From Arthrobacter antibioticus (GTDB lineage: Bacteria; Actinomycetota; Actinomycetes; Actinomycetales; Micrococcaceae): 64,000 nt of DNA. Both the position numbers and the translations under genes were made by a program. This document shows, piece by piece, positions 35,449 to 45,030 of this stretch. The stretch lies in NCBI RefSeq assembly GCF_030063205.1, contig NZ_JASISQ010000006.1, forward strand, positions 62,001 to 126,000, written 5' to 3'. The notes below the pieces were generated by a model that made no database searches, was not told the DNA's origin, and saw only the letters and a program-made list of their open reading frames with translations. Position 1 is the stretch's first letter. Every line of letters begins with the position of its first letter.

Positions 35449-36831
35449 GTGGCCGAACAGGCAGCTGGGCAAGAATTCGATATTTTGGTTCTCGGCGGTG
35501 GCAGCGGCGGTTACGCAGCTGCGCTGCGGGCAGTCCAATTGGGTATGACCGTTGGGCTTGTGGAGAAAAGCAAGTTGGGCGGCACCTGCCTGCACAACGG
35601 CTGTATCCCCACAAAGGCCCTATTGCATGCAGCAGAGGTAGCCGACCTCGCCCGCGAGGGTGCATCCATCGGTGTTAACAGCCAGCTCAACGACATTGAC
35701 CTGGTCGGTGTCAATAAGTACAAAGACGGCATCATTGCCGGCAAATACAAGGGCTTGCAGGGTCTCATTAAGGGCAAGGGCATCACCGTTATCGAGGGTG
35801 AGGGCAAGCTCACGGCCGCCAATACCGTGACCGTTAACGGTGTGAACTACACCGGCAAGAACATTGTTCTAGCCACGGGTTCCTACTCCCGCAGCCTTCC
35901 GGGGCTTGAAATCGGGGGCAAGGTCATCACTTCTGATGAGGCCCTCACCATGGAGAAGTTGCCTAAGAGCGCCATCGTGCTTGGCGGCGGGGTTATTGGT
36001 GTGGAATTCGCTTCAGTGTGGAAATCCTTTGGTGTGGATGTCACCATCATCGAAGGAATGGCGTCATTGGTTCCTAATGAAGACGCTTCGATCATCAAAG
36101 TACTGGAACGCACATTCCGCAAACGCGGGATCAAGTTCAATACCGGTACTTTCTTCCAGGGAGTCGAACAGAACAACGACGGCCTGAAAGCGACTCTGGT
36201 GGATGGGAAAACGTTCGAAGCTGACATTATGCTCGTTGCTGTTGGTCGTGGCCCGTCCACATCCGGCATGGGCTTTGAAGAAGCGGGAGTCACAATTGAT
36301 CGCGGCTTCGTGATCACCAACGAACGCTTGCACACCGGTGTCGGGAACATTTACGCAGTGGGTGACATCGTGCCTGGCATTCAGTTGGCACACCGCGGCT
36401 TCCAGCAGGGCATCTTTGTTGCTGAAGAAATCGCGGGTATGAACCCCGTGATTGTTGAAGACATCAACATCCCCAAGGTCACTTACTGTGATCCGGAGAT
36501 CGCTTCTGTGGGCTTGAACGAGAAGCAGGCCAAGGAGAAATTTGGCGATGCAAACGTTGAAACCACCGAATACAACCTGGCCGGCAACGGCAAGAGCGCC
36601 ATCCTAGGTACCGGCGGAATCATCAAGTATGTGCGTGAAAAGGACGGTCCCGTTGTGGGCGTCCACATGGTTGGCAGCCACATTGGTGAGCAGATTGGCG
36701 AGGCCCAATTGATCGTGAACTGGGAAGCCTACCCCGAGGATATTGCGGGGCTCATCCACGCCCACCCCACACAGAACGAAGCCCTCGGAGAAGCAGCAAT
36801 GGCATTGGCCGGACGCCCGCTCCACGGTTAG
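35449..36831 (+). CDS. lpdA: Dihydrolipoyl dehydrogenase (E3)
   Basis: A 460-residue FAD flavoenzyme that reoxidises dihydrolipoyl groups of 2-oxoacid dehydrogenases with NAD. The FAD motif GGGSGGYAAALRA is at 16-28, the redox-active disulfide C47/C52 in GGTCLHNGCIPTKALL, the NAD-binding GGGVIGVEFASVW in the middle, and the dimer-interface base HAHPTQNEALGEA at the C-terminus. GTG 35449 follows GAGGGAG. The E2 gene sucB follows after a terminator, so the two are probably transcribed separately though functionally linked. Confidence 0.96.
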   Translation: MAEQAAGQEFDILVLGGGSGGYAAALRAVQLGMTVGLVEKSKLGGTCLHNGCIPTKALLHAAEVADLAREGASIGVNSQLNDIDLVGVNKYKDGIIAGKYKGLQGLIKGKGITVIEGEGKLTAANTVTVNGVNYTGKNIVLATGSYSRSLPGLEIGGKVITSDEALTMEKLPKSAIVLGGGVIGVEFASVWKSFGVDVTIIEGMASLVPNEDASIIKVLERTFRKRGIKFNTGTFFQGVEQNNDGLKATLVDGKTFEADIMLVAVGRGPSTSGMGFEEAGVTIDRGFVITNERLHTGVGNIYAVGDIVPGIQLAHRGFQQGIFVAEEIAGMNPVIVEDINIPKVTYCDPEIASVGLNEKQAKEKFGDANVETTEYNLAGNGKSAILGTGGIIKYVREKDGPVVGVHMVGSHIGEQIGEAQLIVNWEAYPEDIAGLIHAHPTQNEALGEAAMALAGRPLHG

Positions 36832-36840
36832 TAACAAAAA

Positions 36841-36880
36841 AGTTTAGTGCACCCTGCGCCAGCGCTGGGTGCACTAAACT
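36841..36880 (+). terminator. lpdA terminator
   Basis: A 14-bp perfect stem AGTTTAGTGCACCC with its complement at 36867-36880 and a 12-base loop, ten bases after the lpdA stop. The A-run before it would also give a T-run on the other strand. Confidence 0.88.
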
Positions 36881-36971
36881 GTAATTAATACATAATTCAA
36901 GAATTTCGCAGCGATGCACCAGTATGCACCATCAATTAAATGCACCGCATAAGAAGGAGAACGGGGACGAA

Positions 36972-38723
36972 ATGTCTGAATCCGTGAACTTGCCCGCCTT
37001 GGGTGAAAGCGTCACCGAAGGTACCGTCACGCGTTGGCTCAAGCAGGTCGGGGACCGCGTTGAAGTTGACGAGCCTTTACTGGAAGTTTCCACCGACAAG
37101 GTTGACACCGAGATCCCGTCACCCTTCGCCGGCATTCTAGAAGAAATCCTCGTACCAGAGGACGAAACAGCCGAAGTGGGTGCAGCTCTTGCCCGCATTG
37201 GTTCCGGCGAGTCCTCCTCAGCCGATGCTCCCGCAGCTGCCGAGTCCACAGCCGAAACTCCCGCAGAGACAGCCTCAGAGGCACCGGCTGAAGCGCCTGC
37301 CGCTGAGGAAACTTCGGCTCCCGCTGCGGCACCGGCCGGCGATGCGCACGAATTGATTCTGCCGGCTTTGGGTGAGTCAGTGACAGAGGGTACGGTCACT
37401 CGCTGGTTGAAAGCTGTTGGCGACACCATTGAAGTTGATGAGCCTCTTCTGGAGGTCTCCACCGACAAGGTTGACACCGAGATCCCCTCCCCCGTGGCTG
37501 GTGTTTTGCTTGAAATCCGCGTGCCTGAAGATGAGACCGCTGAAGTTGGCGGGGTACTTGCCTTGATTGGTTCCGCTGATGCAGGCGCGCCTGCAGCTGC
37601 TCCTGCACCTACAGCCGCCCCCGCGGCGGCTCCGGCAGCTGCACCAACACCTGAAGCCGCACCAGAGCCATCTGTGCCCGCAGCCTCCCCTGCCCCGGAA
37701 CCTGCCCCGAAAGCGGCAACTGAACCCGCTCCGGCGGCCAAACCAGCTGAACCTGCTGAACAGGCATCAGCTCCCGCGGCAGGTACTGAATCCAGCTACG
37801 TAACTCCGCTGGTTCGCAAGCTCGCAAACCAGCAGGGTGTAGACATCTCAACCGTCACCGGCTCAGGAGTAGGGGGACGCATCCGCAAACAGGACGTTGT
37901 TGCCGCTGCAGAGGCCGCCAAGGCTGCCGCTGCGCCAGACACGGCCGGCCCTGCTGCAACTTCTACGGCCAAGGCTGCTCCCGCGGTTGTGCCGTCGTCA
38001 CTGCGTGGCACTACTGTCAAGGCACCTCGTATTCGCCAGGTTATTGCTCGGCGCATGCGCGAATCGCTGGAGGCTTCCACTCAGCTCACGCAGGTGCATG
38101 AAATTGATATGACACGCATCGTCAAACTGCGGAACCAGGCCAAGGGTGACTTCCAGGCCACCAACGGCACCAAGCTAACGTTCCTGCCGTTCATAGCCAA
38201 GGCAGTGACCGAGGCGCTAAAGTCTCACCCCAAGGTTAACGGTGAGTACAACGAGCAAACTCAGGAAATCACTTACCACAACGCCGAGCACCTGGCGATT
38301 GCTGTTGACACCGACAAGGGACTGCTAGTTCCTGTCATCTCCAATGCGGGAGACCTGAATTTGGCCGGCCTGGCTGGAAAAATTGCTGACGTTGCTGCAC
38401 GTACCCGCAGCGGCAAGATCGGCCCGGACGAGCTGTCCGGCGGAACATTCTCCATCACGAATATCGGAAGTGTTGGCGCACTGTTTGACACTCCGATCAT
38501 CAATCAGCCCAACGTTGCAATCTTGGGCACAGGCGCGATCGTGAAGCGGGCAATGGTTGTTGCGGACGCGGATGGAGATGACACCATCGCTATCCGCCAC
38601 ATGATGTACCTGTGTCTGACGTACGACCACCGTTTGGTGGACGGCGCCGATGCGGGCCGATTCCTGCAGACGTTGAAGGCTCGGTTGGAAACCGGCGCAT
38701 TTGAGGCCGATTTGGGGATGTAA
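36972..38723 (+). CDS. sucB: 2-oxoglutarate dehydrogenase E2, dihydrolipoamide succinyltransferase (two lipoyl domains)
   Basis: About 583 residues. Two nearly identical lipoyl domains carry their lipoyl lysines at K43 and K166, each in [14 protein letters not shown], joined by Ala/Pro/Glu-rich linkers. A peripheral-subunit-binding domain follows (about 275-312, [15 protein letters not shown]), then the acyltransferase core ending in [12 protein letters not shown] with catalytic His553 and Asp557. In actinobacteria this E2 can serve pyruvate dehydrogenase as well as 2-oxoglutarate dehydrogenase, so the acyl specificity is open. ATG 36972 follows AAGGAG at longish spacing; an upstream in-frame ATG at 36924 has none. 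lipB and lipA nearby make and attach its cofactor. Confidence 0.94.
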   Translation: MSESVNLPALGESVTEGTVTRWLKQVGDRVEVDEPLLEVSTDKVDTEIPSPFAGILEEILVPEDETAEVGAALARIGSGESSSADAPAAAESTAETPAETASEAPAEAPAAEETSAPAAAPAGDAHELILPALGESVTEGTVTRWLKAVGDTIEVDEPLLEVSTDKVDTEIPSPVAGVLLEIRVPEDETAEVGGVLALIGSADAGAPAAAPAPTAAPAAAPAAAPTPEAAPEPSVPAASPAPEPAPKAATEPAPAAKPAEPAEQASAPAAGTESSYVTPLVRKLANQQGVDISTVTGSGVGGRIRKQDVVAAAEAAKAAAAPDTAGPAATSTAKAAPAVVPSSLRGTTVKAPRIRQVIARRMRESLEASTQLTQVHEIDMTRIVKLRNQAKGDFQATNGTKLTFLPFIAKAVTEALKSHPKVNGEYNEQTQEITYHNAEHLAIAVDTDKGLLVPVISNAGDLNLAGLAGKIADVAARTRSGKIGPDELSGGTFSITNIGSVGALFDTPIINQPNVAILGTGAIVKRAMVVADADGDDTIAIRHMMYLCLTYDHRLVDGADAGRFLQTLKARLETGAFEADLGM

Positions 38724-38755
38724 TCTCCGCGCCTCACTTTTACAGTGAATGCTCG

Positions 38756-38797
38756 ACGGCGGCTGGAGACTTGGCAGAGCCAGTCTCCAGCCGCCGT
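38756..38797 (+). terminator. sucB terminator hairpin
   Basis: A 16-bp perfect stem, ACGGCGGCTGGAGACT with its complement at 38782-38797, around a 10-base loop. The tail (TGCTGTGTC) is only moderately T-rich. Confidence 0.75.
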
Positions 38798-38861
38798 TGC
38801 TGTGTCAGGAGGAGCTCTCTGGGAGTGCACCAGCGTAAAGTTGGTATAAGGCCAGCCTCAA

Positions 38862-38891
38862 TAGACACTGTGTCACCAAGTTGTTTAAGCT
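38862..38891 (+). promoter_or_regulatory. Leaderless-type promoter of the small membrane-protein gene
   Basis: TAGACA (38862-38867), an 18-base spacer and TAAGCT (38886-38891), then six bases to ATG 38898 with no ribosome site. Confidence 0.6.
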
Positions 38892-38897
38892 AGTGCC

Positions 38898-39248
38898 ATG
38901 GACCTTTTACGTTTAGTGCTTGTTTTTCTACATATCCTTGGCGCAGCCGCGATCGTGGGCGGCTGGCTCGCCGCGTTTAAAACACCCACAGTGACGCAGT
39001 GGCAGTGGATTGGTGCGCTGACTCAGCTCATCACGGGGCTACTGTTGGTTGGTCTTGCAGAAATGGGCGATGGCGGGATTAACAATTTTAAGATCGGTGT
39101 GAAGTTGATCATCGCACTCGTGGTTGTTATTGCCGCATTCATTGGGCGCCGGAAGGCCAAGAAAAACCAAGAGGTACCCAAGGGTCTTGCCCATGCAGTT
39201 GGCGGTATGGCCTTGATCAACATCGCTGTGGCTGTTTTCTGGGTTTAG
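38898..39248 (+). CDS. Small integral membrane protein of unknown function
   Basis: A 116-residue protein with about four hydrophobic segments (residues 3-24, 38-54, 66-82 and 97-116) and a basic loop RRKAKKNQEVPK before the last. It resembles conserved hypothetical membrane proteins of Arthrobacter; I recognise no characterised family. It is monocistronic: a hairpin precedes it, its start looks leaderless, and a T-tailed terminator follows. Confidence 0.75.
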   Translation: MDLLRLVLVFLHILGAAAIVGGWLAAFKTPTVTQWQWIGALTQLITGLLLVGLAEMGDGGINNFKIGVKLIIALVVVIAAFIGRRKAKKNQEVPKGLAHAVGGMALINIAVAVFWV

Positions 39249-39290
39249 ACTATTTCAACCCGCGCTAGCAGGATCTAGCAGCACTAAGGG

Positions 39291-39342
39291 CGCTTTCATT
39301 TCCGGGATGTGAATTATTTCCTCTTTCCCGGAGATGAAAGTG
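39291..39342 (+). terminator. Intrinsic terminator after the small membrane protein
   Basis: A 16-bp stem with two G-T wobbles (39291-39306 paired with 39327-39342), followed by the T-rich tail TCTTTTCTTCTTT. Confidence 0.85.
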
Positions 39343-39438
39343 TCTTTTCTTCTTTAAGGCATAGGCTGGTTGAGGTTGCACTTGTGAGTTTTACCGTGCA
39401 TCAGGATTTATCCTTCATTACGATTCATAGGAGTGAAC

Positions 39439-39867
39439 ATGGCTACAACTCGTAACGCCCACGCAGGCTGGGTCGGCGACCTTCCCACCGGCGCCGGACA
39501 GGTCACTTTGGACAGCTCGGAACTGGGCACCTTTGATATCACATGGAAGGCCCGCACAGAGGCTTCCGAAGGCAAAACCAGCCCGGAAGAACTGATCGCT
39601 GCAGCCCATTCGTCATGCTTTGCCATGGCGTTTTCAAATGAACTCAGCACCGCCGGTCATGCCGCCGAGTATGTGAACACCAGCGCGGCAGTCTCTTTCC
39701 AAGCAGGCACTGGCATTACCGGTAGCCATCTGACTCTGGCTGCAAAGATCCCCGGCATTAGCCAGGAAGAGTTCGAGAAGATTGCCAATGCAGCCAAGTC
39801 CGGTTGCCCGGTCTCAGCAGCGTTGGGTGGCGTCAAGATCACGCTCGAGGCAACACTGGAGGCTTAG
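39439..39867 (+). CDS. OsmC-family peroxiredoxin
   Basis: A 142-residue thiol peroxidase that reduces organic hydroperoxides and is usually stress induced. The two catalytic cysteines are C60 in AAHSSCFAMAFSNEL and C123 in AAKSGCPVSAALG, the canonical OsmC pair. ATG 39439 follows AGGAG at five bases; an in-frame GTG six bases earlier is less well placed. Members of this sub-branch use lipoylated proteins as reductant in some actinobacteria, which would fit the nearby lipoamide genes; that is inference. Confidence 0.92.
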   Translation: MATTRNAHAGWVGDLPTGAGQVTLDSSELGTFDITWKARTEASEGKTSPEELIAAAHSSCFAMAFSNELSTAGHAAEYVNTSAAVSFQAGTGITGSHLTLAAKIPGISQEEFEKIANAAKSGCPVSAALGGVKITLEATLEA

Positions 39868-39880
39868 TCCCTCCCGTTCC

Positions 39881-39922
39881 AAACACCAGGTGGGGCTGCC
39901 AAAGCGGGCCCACCTGGTGTTT
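39881..39922. terminator. Bidirectional terminator between osmC and the kinase gene
   Basis: A 14-bp perfect stem AAACACCAGGTGGG with its complement at 39909-39922, followed by more T residues. The two genes converge here. Confidence 0.9.
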
Positions 39923-39942
39923 TTACGTCCGGCCCAATCCCG

Positions 39943-41721
39943 CTACTGTGAGCTGCTTTCGAGAATATTCTGAATTCTCCACCGCGAACCAATCCGCACC
40001 AAAACAATATCGAGCTCTTGGCTGTGCTCTGTTGTTTGCTGATGGACGAGCATCCCACCTTCGTCTAATTCACCAAAGGCGCTGGTAGCGACTTGTGCGT
40101 GCACGATCGCTTGTTCTTTAGCAAACGCTGCCCCGCCTGCGCTGCCCAGCGAAGCCCCGAAATCTACGTTTGCTTCGGAGATGCTGGTTTCAAAACCACT
40201 CAGGGTATGACCCGTCTCATTGAGCTTGGCTACAATTTTGCTGTCTGCTGCAAGCGAGGGTGTTCCTGGTGCATTAATCTTCGCCACCAATGCTTGATCG
40301 GCGCTGGACAACGCGTAGGAACGAACCCATGCCAGTGCAGATAGGGCTCTCAAAGGATCTTGTGAAGTGATCCCCTGCTGAATTTCCTGCGGTAAAGCAG
40401 CCATCCAAGTCACCGAAGCTTCGTGGTCCATATCCTCATCTACCATTGCCACCGCGGCGCTTGAGGGGACACCAGTTCCGCCGCCAAGCCCTTGCGCGAA
40501 AAATCCCGCCAGCCCGCCGCTGAAGTAAAAAATACTTGCCAAGGACACCACGAGCGCTATTGCTATAACAGCCACCAGGACACGTTGTCTTCCTGATGGA
40601 CCTGATTTGTCCAAGTTATCTGCGCTGACATCACTACCCCACAAAACCCCTAGACGCTGTGCCCGATGCCCTGGGAAAGCCACTCGAGGACGACTCCTTA
40701 AGGCCTGTGCCGCTCCCGTTCGAGGAAGCACATGCCGGTGCCACCACCGAGCGCGAACCCTTCTCTGCCCGGGCAGGTGCAACAACATATTGTCCAGGTG
40801 TGGTGGGCTTAGTTTGGTCCCTTTACCTCTACGGACTTTCAGATCCCTGCGTGTCAGTAGTTTCGGCAGCACACTCGGATGGACGGCATGGCCCAGCGCT
40901 ACCGCTTCCGGCCTGGCACTGCGAAAGACAGCCTGGGCAAAGGCGGCGGCGGTTGGGCGCAGACCGGACTCTTCATTGAGGCCGGCTTCTAAAGCTGCCA
41001 CTAGCTCGTTCGGGACATTCTGGACAAAAGTGGACAGTGGCATCCTGTCCCTGGTTGGCGGCGGGGGCCGTCCGGTCAAAATGAACCAGCCCACAGCGGC
41101 CAAAGCAAAAACATCAGTACTCTCATTGCGTTCGGTTTCTCCTGGGTGATAAAAGCCCTGCGTTCCGCCCACACTGCCCGCACCTTGCCCAACCAACGTG
41201 CCAAAACCAAAATCTGAAAGAAACGGTTTACCCACGGCACTGAGCAAAACGTTCCCCGGAGACACATCGCCATGAACGGCTCCCCTGTCGTGCAAAAATG
41301 CCAACACTTGGCCAATGGGTGTTAGCACTGTGACTGCTTCCCCAACAGTCAGCGGACCTCTGGCGCCGACTATCTGTGCCAGAGAGCCGCCCTCGGCGTA
41401 CTCCATCAGCAGCACCAACGATCCAGCTGAATCCCTTACAAGTCCACGCACGGGAATGAGGTGCTCGTGCTGAAATTGCGTCAACACACGCCACTCATGT
41501 GTGACCTGGCTTTCATTATGACGAACTGTGGTGCCGTTCATGTCGTCATCAAGGGTCACCGACGGAACACGGAAAAACTTTCCCGCCACGGTTGCTGAAC
41601 CATCGTAAGGTGACAAGAGCCAAACCTGCCCCTGAGCCCCGCTTCCCAAACAACGCACAGGGTCATGGCCATGAATTGATGGCGGCGCCACCGGCAACAG
41701 CTGAGAACTAGAATTGTCCAT
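39943..41721 (-). CDS. Transmembrane serine/threonine protein kinase-like protein
   Basis: A 592-residue protein. The N-terminal kinase domain (about 15-270) has the glycine loop GSGAQGQVW, the Lys in VAGKFFRV, the catalytic loop VHGDVSPGNVLL and the metal motif SDFGFG. Asp and Asn of the catalytic loop remain but the HRD arginine is Gly and the following Lys is Ser, so it is a non-RD kinase of uncertain activity. A basic juxtamembrane stretch follows (about 290-370), then one membrane helix (about 385-408) and an external domain of about 180 residues with no known repeat. It lies between osmC and lipB, and neither neighbour suggests a target. Confidence 0.82.
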   Translation of the reverse strand: MDNSSSQLLPVAPPSIHGHDPVRCLGSGAQGQVWLLSPYDGSATVAGKFFRVPSVTLDDDMNGTTVRHNESQVTHEWRVLTQFQHEHLIPVRGLVRDSAGSLVLLMEYAEGGSLAQIVGARGPLTVGEAVTVLTPIGQVLAFLHDRGAVHGDVSPGNVLLSAVGKPFLSDFGFGTLVGQGAGSVGGTQGFYHPGETERNESTDVFALAAVGWFILTGRPPPPTRDRMPLSTFVQNVPNELVAALEAGLNEESGLRPTAAAFAQAVFRSARPEAVALGHAVHPSVLPKLLTRRDLKVRRGKGTKLSPPHLDNMLLHLPGQRRVRARWWHRHVLPRTGAAQALRSRPRVAFPGHRAQRLGVLWGSDVSADNLDKSGPSGRQRVLVAVIAIALVVSLASIFYFSGGLAGFFAQGLGGGTGVPSSAAVAMVDEDMDHEASVTWMAALPQEIQQGITSQDPLRALSALAWVRSYALSSADQALVAKINAPGTPSLAADSKIVAKLNETGHTLSGFETSISEANVDFGASLGSAGGAAFAKEQAIVHAQVATSAFGELDEGGMLVHQQTTEHSQELDIVLVRIGSRWRIQNILESSSQ

Positions 41722-41820
41722 ACATCATTAGTAGACCCGTTTGAGATTTCTCGCTTGAAGTTATCCACAAGCAGCATCTTCTTGAGCGGTTTCTGATTTA
41801 GGCGACGATCCAACTTCACC

Positions 41821-41826
41821 TAAACT
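41821..41826 (+). promoter_or_regulatory. -10 box of a probable leaderless lipB promoter
   Basis: TAAACT ends seven bases before ATG 41834, and no ribosome site lies between. The -35 is unclear. Confidence 0.45.
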
Positions 41827-41833
41827 GACTCCT

Positions 41834-42550
41834 ATGAGTGTTCAGTTCTCCGAAGTCGGACTTGCCCCAAACTTTATCGACTACGCTGGCGCTTGGGAAC
41901 AGCAACGCCAGATCCACGAAAAAGTTGTTGCCGGCCAAGCACCCAACACAGCACTACTGCTGGAACACGCCGCCGTGTACACAGCAGGAAAACGTACAGA
42001 AGACAATGAGCGCCCCTTTGACGGAACACCTGTGATCAACGTTGACAGGGGTGGCAAACTCACCTGGCACGGTCCCGGCCAATTGGTCATGTATCCCATT
42101 GTTCGGCTGAGCGACCCACACAGCATCCGAGCTTACGTCCATGCTCTGGAAGAGATCATTATTGAAGTCCTCGGACACTATGGCATCACCGGCCTGCGCG
42201 TAGACGGCCGGGCAGGCATCTGGCTCACTGCCGATGACAAGGGCGGGGACCGAAAGATCGCCGCCATTGGTATCCGGGTCCATGATGGTGTGACAATGCA
42301 TGGAATTGCTATCAACGCTAACAATAGTTTGGCCCCTTACAGCCAGATCATCGCCTGCGGTATCGCTGATGCAGGCACCACCACGCTGGCGGTTGAGACG
42401 GGAAAAGATATTTCTCCGCAAGATCTAGCCCCGCTGGTCAAAGAAGCCACGGCCCGGATTTTGGCACCACTTATCACTGATATTCAGCCTGAACAGGCAC
42501 CACCCGCCGGTTCCGTGGAAGCGGGCCGGTCAGAAGGAGCATTTTCGTGA
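41834..42550 (+). CDS. lipB: Octanoyl-[acyl carrier protein]:protein N-octanoyltransferase
   Basis: A 238-residue enzyme that moves octanoate from ACP to lipoyl domains, the first step of lipoate assembly. The catalytic dyad is C175 ([10 protein letters not shown]) and K141 ([11 protein letters not shown]); the substrate-site motifs [31 protein letters not shown] and [12 protein letters not shown] are intact. Its stop overlaps the lipA start by four bases (GTGA), so the two are translationally coupled. The main targets should be SucB, encoded 3 kb upstream, and glycine cleavage H protein. Confidence 0.96.
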   Translation: MSVQFSEVGLAPNFIDYAGAWEQQRQIHEKVVAGQAPNTALLLEHAAVYTAGKRTEDNERPFDGTPVINVDRGGKLTWHGPGQLVMYPIVRLSDPHSIRAYVHALEEIIIEVLGHYGITGLRVDGRAGIWLTADDKGGDRKIAAIGIRVHDGVTMHGIAINANNSLAPYSQIIACGIADAGTTTLAVETGKDISPQDLAPLVKEATARILAPLITDIQPEQAPPAGSVEAGRSEGAFS

Positions 42551-43563
42551 CGTTGGCACCTGAAGGACGCAAGTTATTGCGTATTGAGCAGCGCAACGCT
42601 GCTGTTCCGGTTGAGCGTAAGCCTGAGTGGATGAAGGCCAAGGTTGAGATGGGCCCGGAGTTCATCGCGATGAAGAACCTTGTCAAGAGCGAGGGTCTGC
42701 ACACGGTGTGTGAAGAGGCTGGCTGCCCAAATATTTTTGAGTGCTGGGAAGACCGTGAGGCCACGTTCTTGATTGGTGGCTCCGAGTGCACAAGGCGGTG
42801 TGATTTCTGCCAGATTGATACGGGTAAGCCTTCCCCGATTGATATGTTTGAACCCACGAAGGTGGCTCGTTCAGTGGTGAAAATGAACCTGCGCTACGCC
42901 ACTGTTACAGGGGTGGCTCGTGATGACCTGGCCGATGAGGGTGTGTGGCTTTATGCCGAAACGGTTCGTAAGATCCATGAAATGAACCCGAACACCGGGG
43001 TTGAATTATTGATTCCTGATTTCTCCGGCAAGCCTGAGCACATTAGCGCGATCTGTGACTCTGCCCCTGAGGTGTTTGCTCACAATGTGGAAACGGTGCC
43101 ACGGATATTTAAGCGTATCCGTCCGGCGTTCCGGTATGAGCGTTCCTTGGATGTTATTACTCAGGGCCGGGATCAGGGCATGGTCACTAAATCCAACCTG
43201 ATTCTGGGCATGGGTGAAACACGGGCGGAGATTAGCCAGGCGCTTCAGGATCTGCACGATGCCGGCACTGACTTGATCACTATCACCCAGTATCTACGCC
43301 CCTCCGAGCGGCATTTGCCGGTGGATCGTTGGGTCAAGCCACAGGAGTTCATGGATCTAAATCAGGAAGCAGAAGAAATCGGTTTCCTTGGTGTGATGAG
43401 TGGGCCATTGGTGCGTTCTTCCTACCGTGCCGGACGGCTCTGGGCCACTGCGATGCGTAAAAAGGGCCGTGATATCCCCGAGCATTTAGCCCACATCGCT
43501 GATGGCATCGAAGACTCCGGACACACCCGCCAAGAAGCCGCCTCCCTGATCGCCGCCCACTAG
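42547..43563 (+). CDS. lipA: Lipoyl synthase (radical SAM)
   Basis: A 338-residue enzyme that inserts two sulfurs into octanoyl-protein. It has both iron-sulfur motifs: the auxiliary cluster C55-C60-C66 (CX4CX5C) and the radical SAM cluster C81-C85-C88 (CTRRCDFC). The C-terminal serine ligand region VRSSYRAG is also present. GTG 42547 follows GAAGGAG located within lipB. Length is normal for the actinobacterial family. Confidence 0.97.
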   Translation: MTLAPEGRKLLRIEQRNAAVPVERKPEWMKAKVEMGPEFIAMKNLVKSEGLHTVCEEAGCPNIFECWEDREATFLIGGSECTRRCDFCQIDTGKPSPIDMFEPTKVARSVVKMNLRYATVTGVARDDLADEGVWLYAETVRKIHEMNPNTGVELLIPDFSGKPEHISAICDSAPEVFAHNVETVPRIFKRIRPAFRYERSLDVITQGRDQGMVTKSNLILGMGETRAEISQALQDLHDAGTDLITITQYLRPSERHLPVDRWVKPQEFMDLNQEAEEIGFLGVMSGPLVRSSYRAGRLWATAMRKKGRDIPEHLAHIADGIEDSGHTRQEAASLIAAH

Positions 43564-43648
43564 GAGCGCTCCGCTGGCAAGGCCTGTTCCCAACAGCACT
43601 TGAAGTGTGAGTACTTCCCCGTCAAATACACGTTAGAATTGAATTACT

Positions 43649-44419
43649 ATGGCCAAAACCACTGACTCCGCAGACAGCAACGCTGACACACCCAAGCGTT
43701 CCCTTTTTTCCCGTGCTCCGAAGGCAGATAAGCCCAAGAAGAACAAAAAACCGGGCCGCATCAAGCAAATGGTGGACATCTTCAAGATGACCCGCCGCCA
43801 CGATCCTATGGTGACATGGATCATGCTTGGCGCGTTCTTTGGCCTCATCGTTCTCTCAATGGCTGTGGTTCTCTTGGTGTCCCCCGGCAATTGGATTACG
43901 GGATTGCTGGTCGGAATCCCGCTGGGACTATTAGGTGCTTTGCTGCTCATGTCACGCCGCGCCGAGCGTGCTGCTTACGCCCAAATTGAAGGTAAGGCAG
44001 GTGCCGCCGGTGCTGCCCTGAGCTCCTTGAAGAAGGGCTGGATTTTTGAGGAACAGCCTGCCTCGGTTAACCCGCGCACGCAGGACGTAGTTTTCCGCGC
44101 CATCGGCAAACCTGGCATTGTCCTTGTCACGGAGGGCCCCACTAATAGGGTCAAAGGGCTTGTTGATGCTGAGCGACGACGGCTCAACCGTATTTTGCCC
44201 AACGTCACCATCACCATCATTGAAACTGGCAAGGGTGAAGGCCAAGTCCCGATCGCCAAGGTCACTAAGAAGATGGGCAAGCTCAAGGGCGAGCTCACCA
44301 AAGTTGAGGTCAGTGCGGTTAACAAACGGATCACCTCCATGGGCAACAAGCTACCTATTCCCAAGGGGATCGATCCGTACAAGGCTCGCCCCGATCGCAA
44401 AGCATCCCGCGGACGCTAA
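43649..44419 (+). CDS. DUF4191 membrane protein
   Basis: A 256-residue protein with a basic N-terminus (PKADKPKKNKKPGRIKQM), two adjacent membrane helices (about 48-70 and 74-92) and a soluble domain ending in GIDPYKARPDRKASRGR. KKGWIFEEQPASVNPRTQDVV and RRRLNRILPNV are typical of DUF4191, which follows lipA in mycobacteria as well. The function is unknown. ATG 43649 is nine bases after TAGAAT with no ribosome site, so the transcript may have a very short leader. Confidence 0.87.
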   Translation: MAKTTDSADSNADTPKRSLFSRAPKADKPKKNKKPGRIKQMVDIFKMTRRHDPMVTWIMLGAFFGLIVLSMAVVLLVSPGNWITGLLVGIPLGLLGALLLMSRRAERAAYAQIEGKAGAAGAALSSLKKGWIFEEQPASVNPRTQDVVFRAIGKPGIVLVTEGPTNRVKGLVDAERRRLNRILPNVTITIIETGKGEGQVPIAKVTKKMGKLKGELTKVEVSAVNKRITSMGNKLPIPKGIDPYKARPDRKASRGR

Positions 44420-44448
44420 CAGCAGCGTTGATTGTGAGCATTATTTGT

Positions 44449-44474
44449 GGCCCGGCAGGTAATCCTGTTGGGCC
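44449..44474 (+). terminator. Terminator after the DUF4191 gene
   Basis: An 11-bp stem with two wobble pairs (GGCCCGGCAGG with CCTGTTGGGCC) and a TAAT loop, followed by TCAAATATTTTT. Confidence 0.8.
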
Positions 44475-44595
44475 TCAAATATTTTTCCCGGCCATATGTT
44501 CTCTGGAACTCTAGGCCCGGCACGTGCTAGGCGACCCTCAGAACCGCCGCGGACGGTGCTAGCCTTGCACTGAAACCGTTCGGGGAGGCCAATCA

Positions 44596-44976
44596 TTGGT
44601 GGCTTCTTCGCCTTCAGAAATTTCTCTTCCAAAGCTGCCAGGGAAAACTCTGGCTACATTTGCCAGTGAGCGCGTTCTTGGCTCACCTGAGGCCACCACA
44701 AATTCCGGCGGCTCCTTCGAAGCCAACGGTGCGGGATTGCAGTTCAATATCAATTGCCAGGGCCGGGGCACCGTGGATGTTTCGATTGACTCGGATTCAG
44801 GGCAAGGCCACATGTCCAGTTTCAACATTGAATGTGTGGCGGGACATCTCAGCAGCATGACGAACCAGGATTTCAACGCACATGGTCTCACTCAAGTCCG
44901 TATTATGGCTCCTGATGGCGTGGACTGGGCCATGGCTGTTGGGACACTTGATCCATCCGACGCGCCCGGGAAGTAA
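44596..44976 (+). CDS. Hypothetical protein
   Basis: About 126 residues beginning at TTG 44596 or GTG 44599, with GGGGAGG a few bases upstream that fits either. No membrane segment or signal peptide. Two cysteines (INCQGRG and NIECVAG) could pair. The pattern of short polar beta strands (GTVDVSIDSDSG, QVRIMAPDGVDWAMAVG) suggests an all-beta fold. I do not recognise a family. It lies between the DUF4191 terminator and the convergent RDD gene. Confidence 0.6.
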   Translation: MVASSPSEISLPKLPGKTLATFASERVLGSPEATTNSGGSFEANGAGLQFNINCQGRGTVDVSIDSDSGQGHMSSFNIECVAGHLSSMTNQDFNAHGLTQVRIMAPDGVDWAMAVGTLDPSDAPGK

Positions 44977-45030
44977 GCCCACGTTTTCTGGTGTAACCAG
45001 TTCCTGTACCTGAATCGATACTTCAGGACT

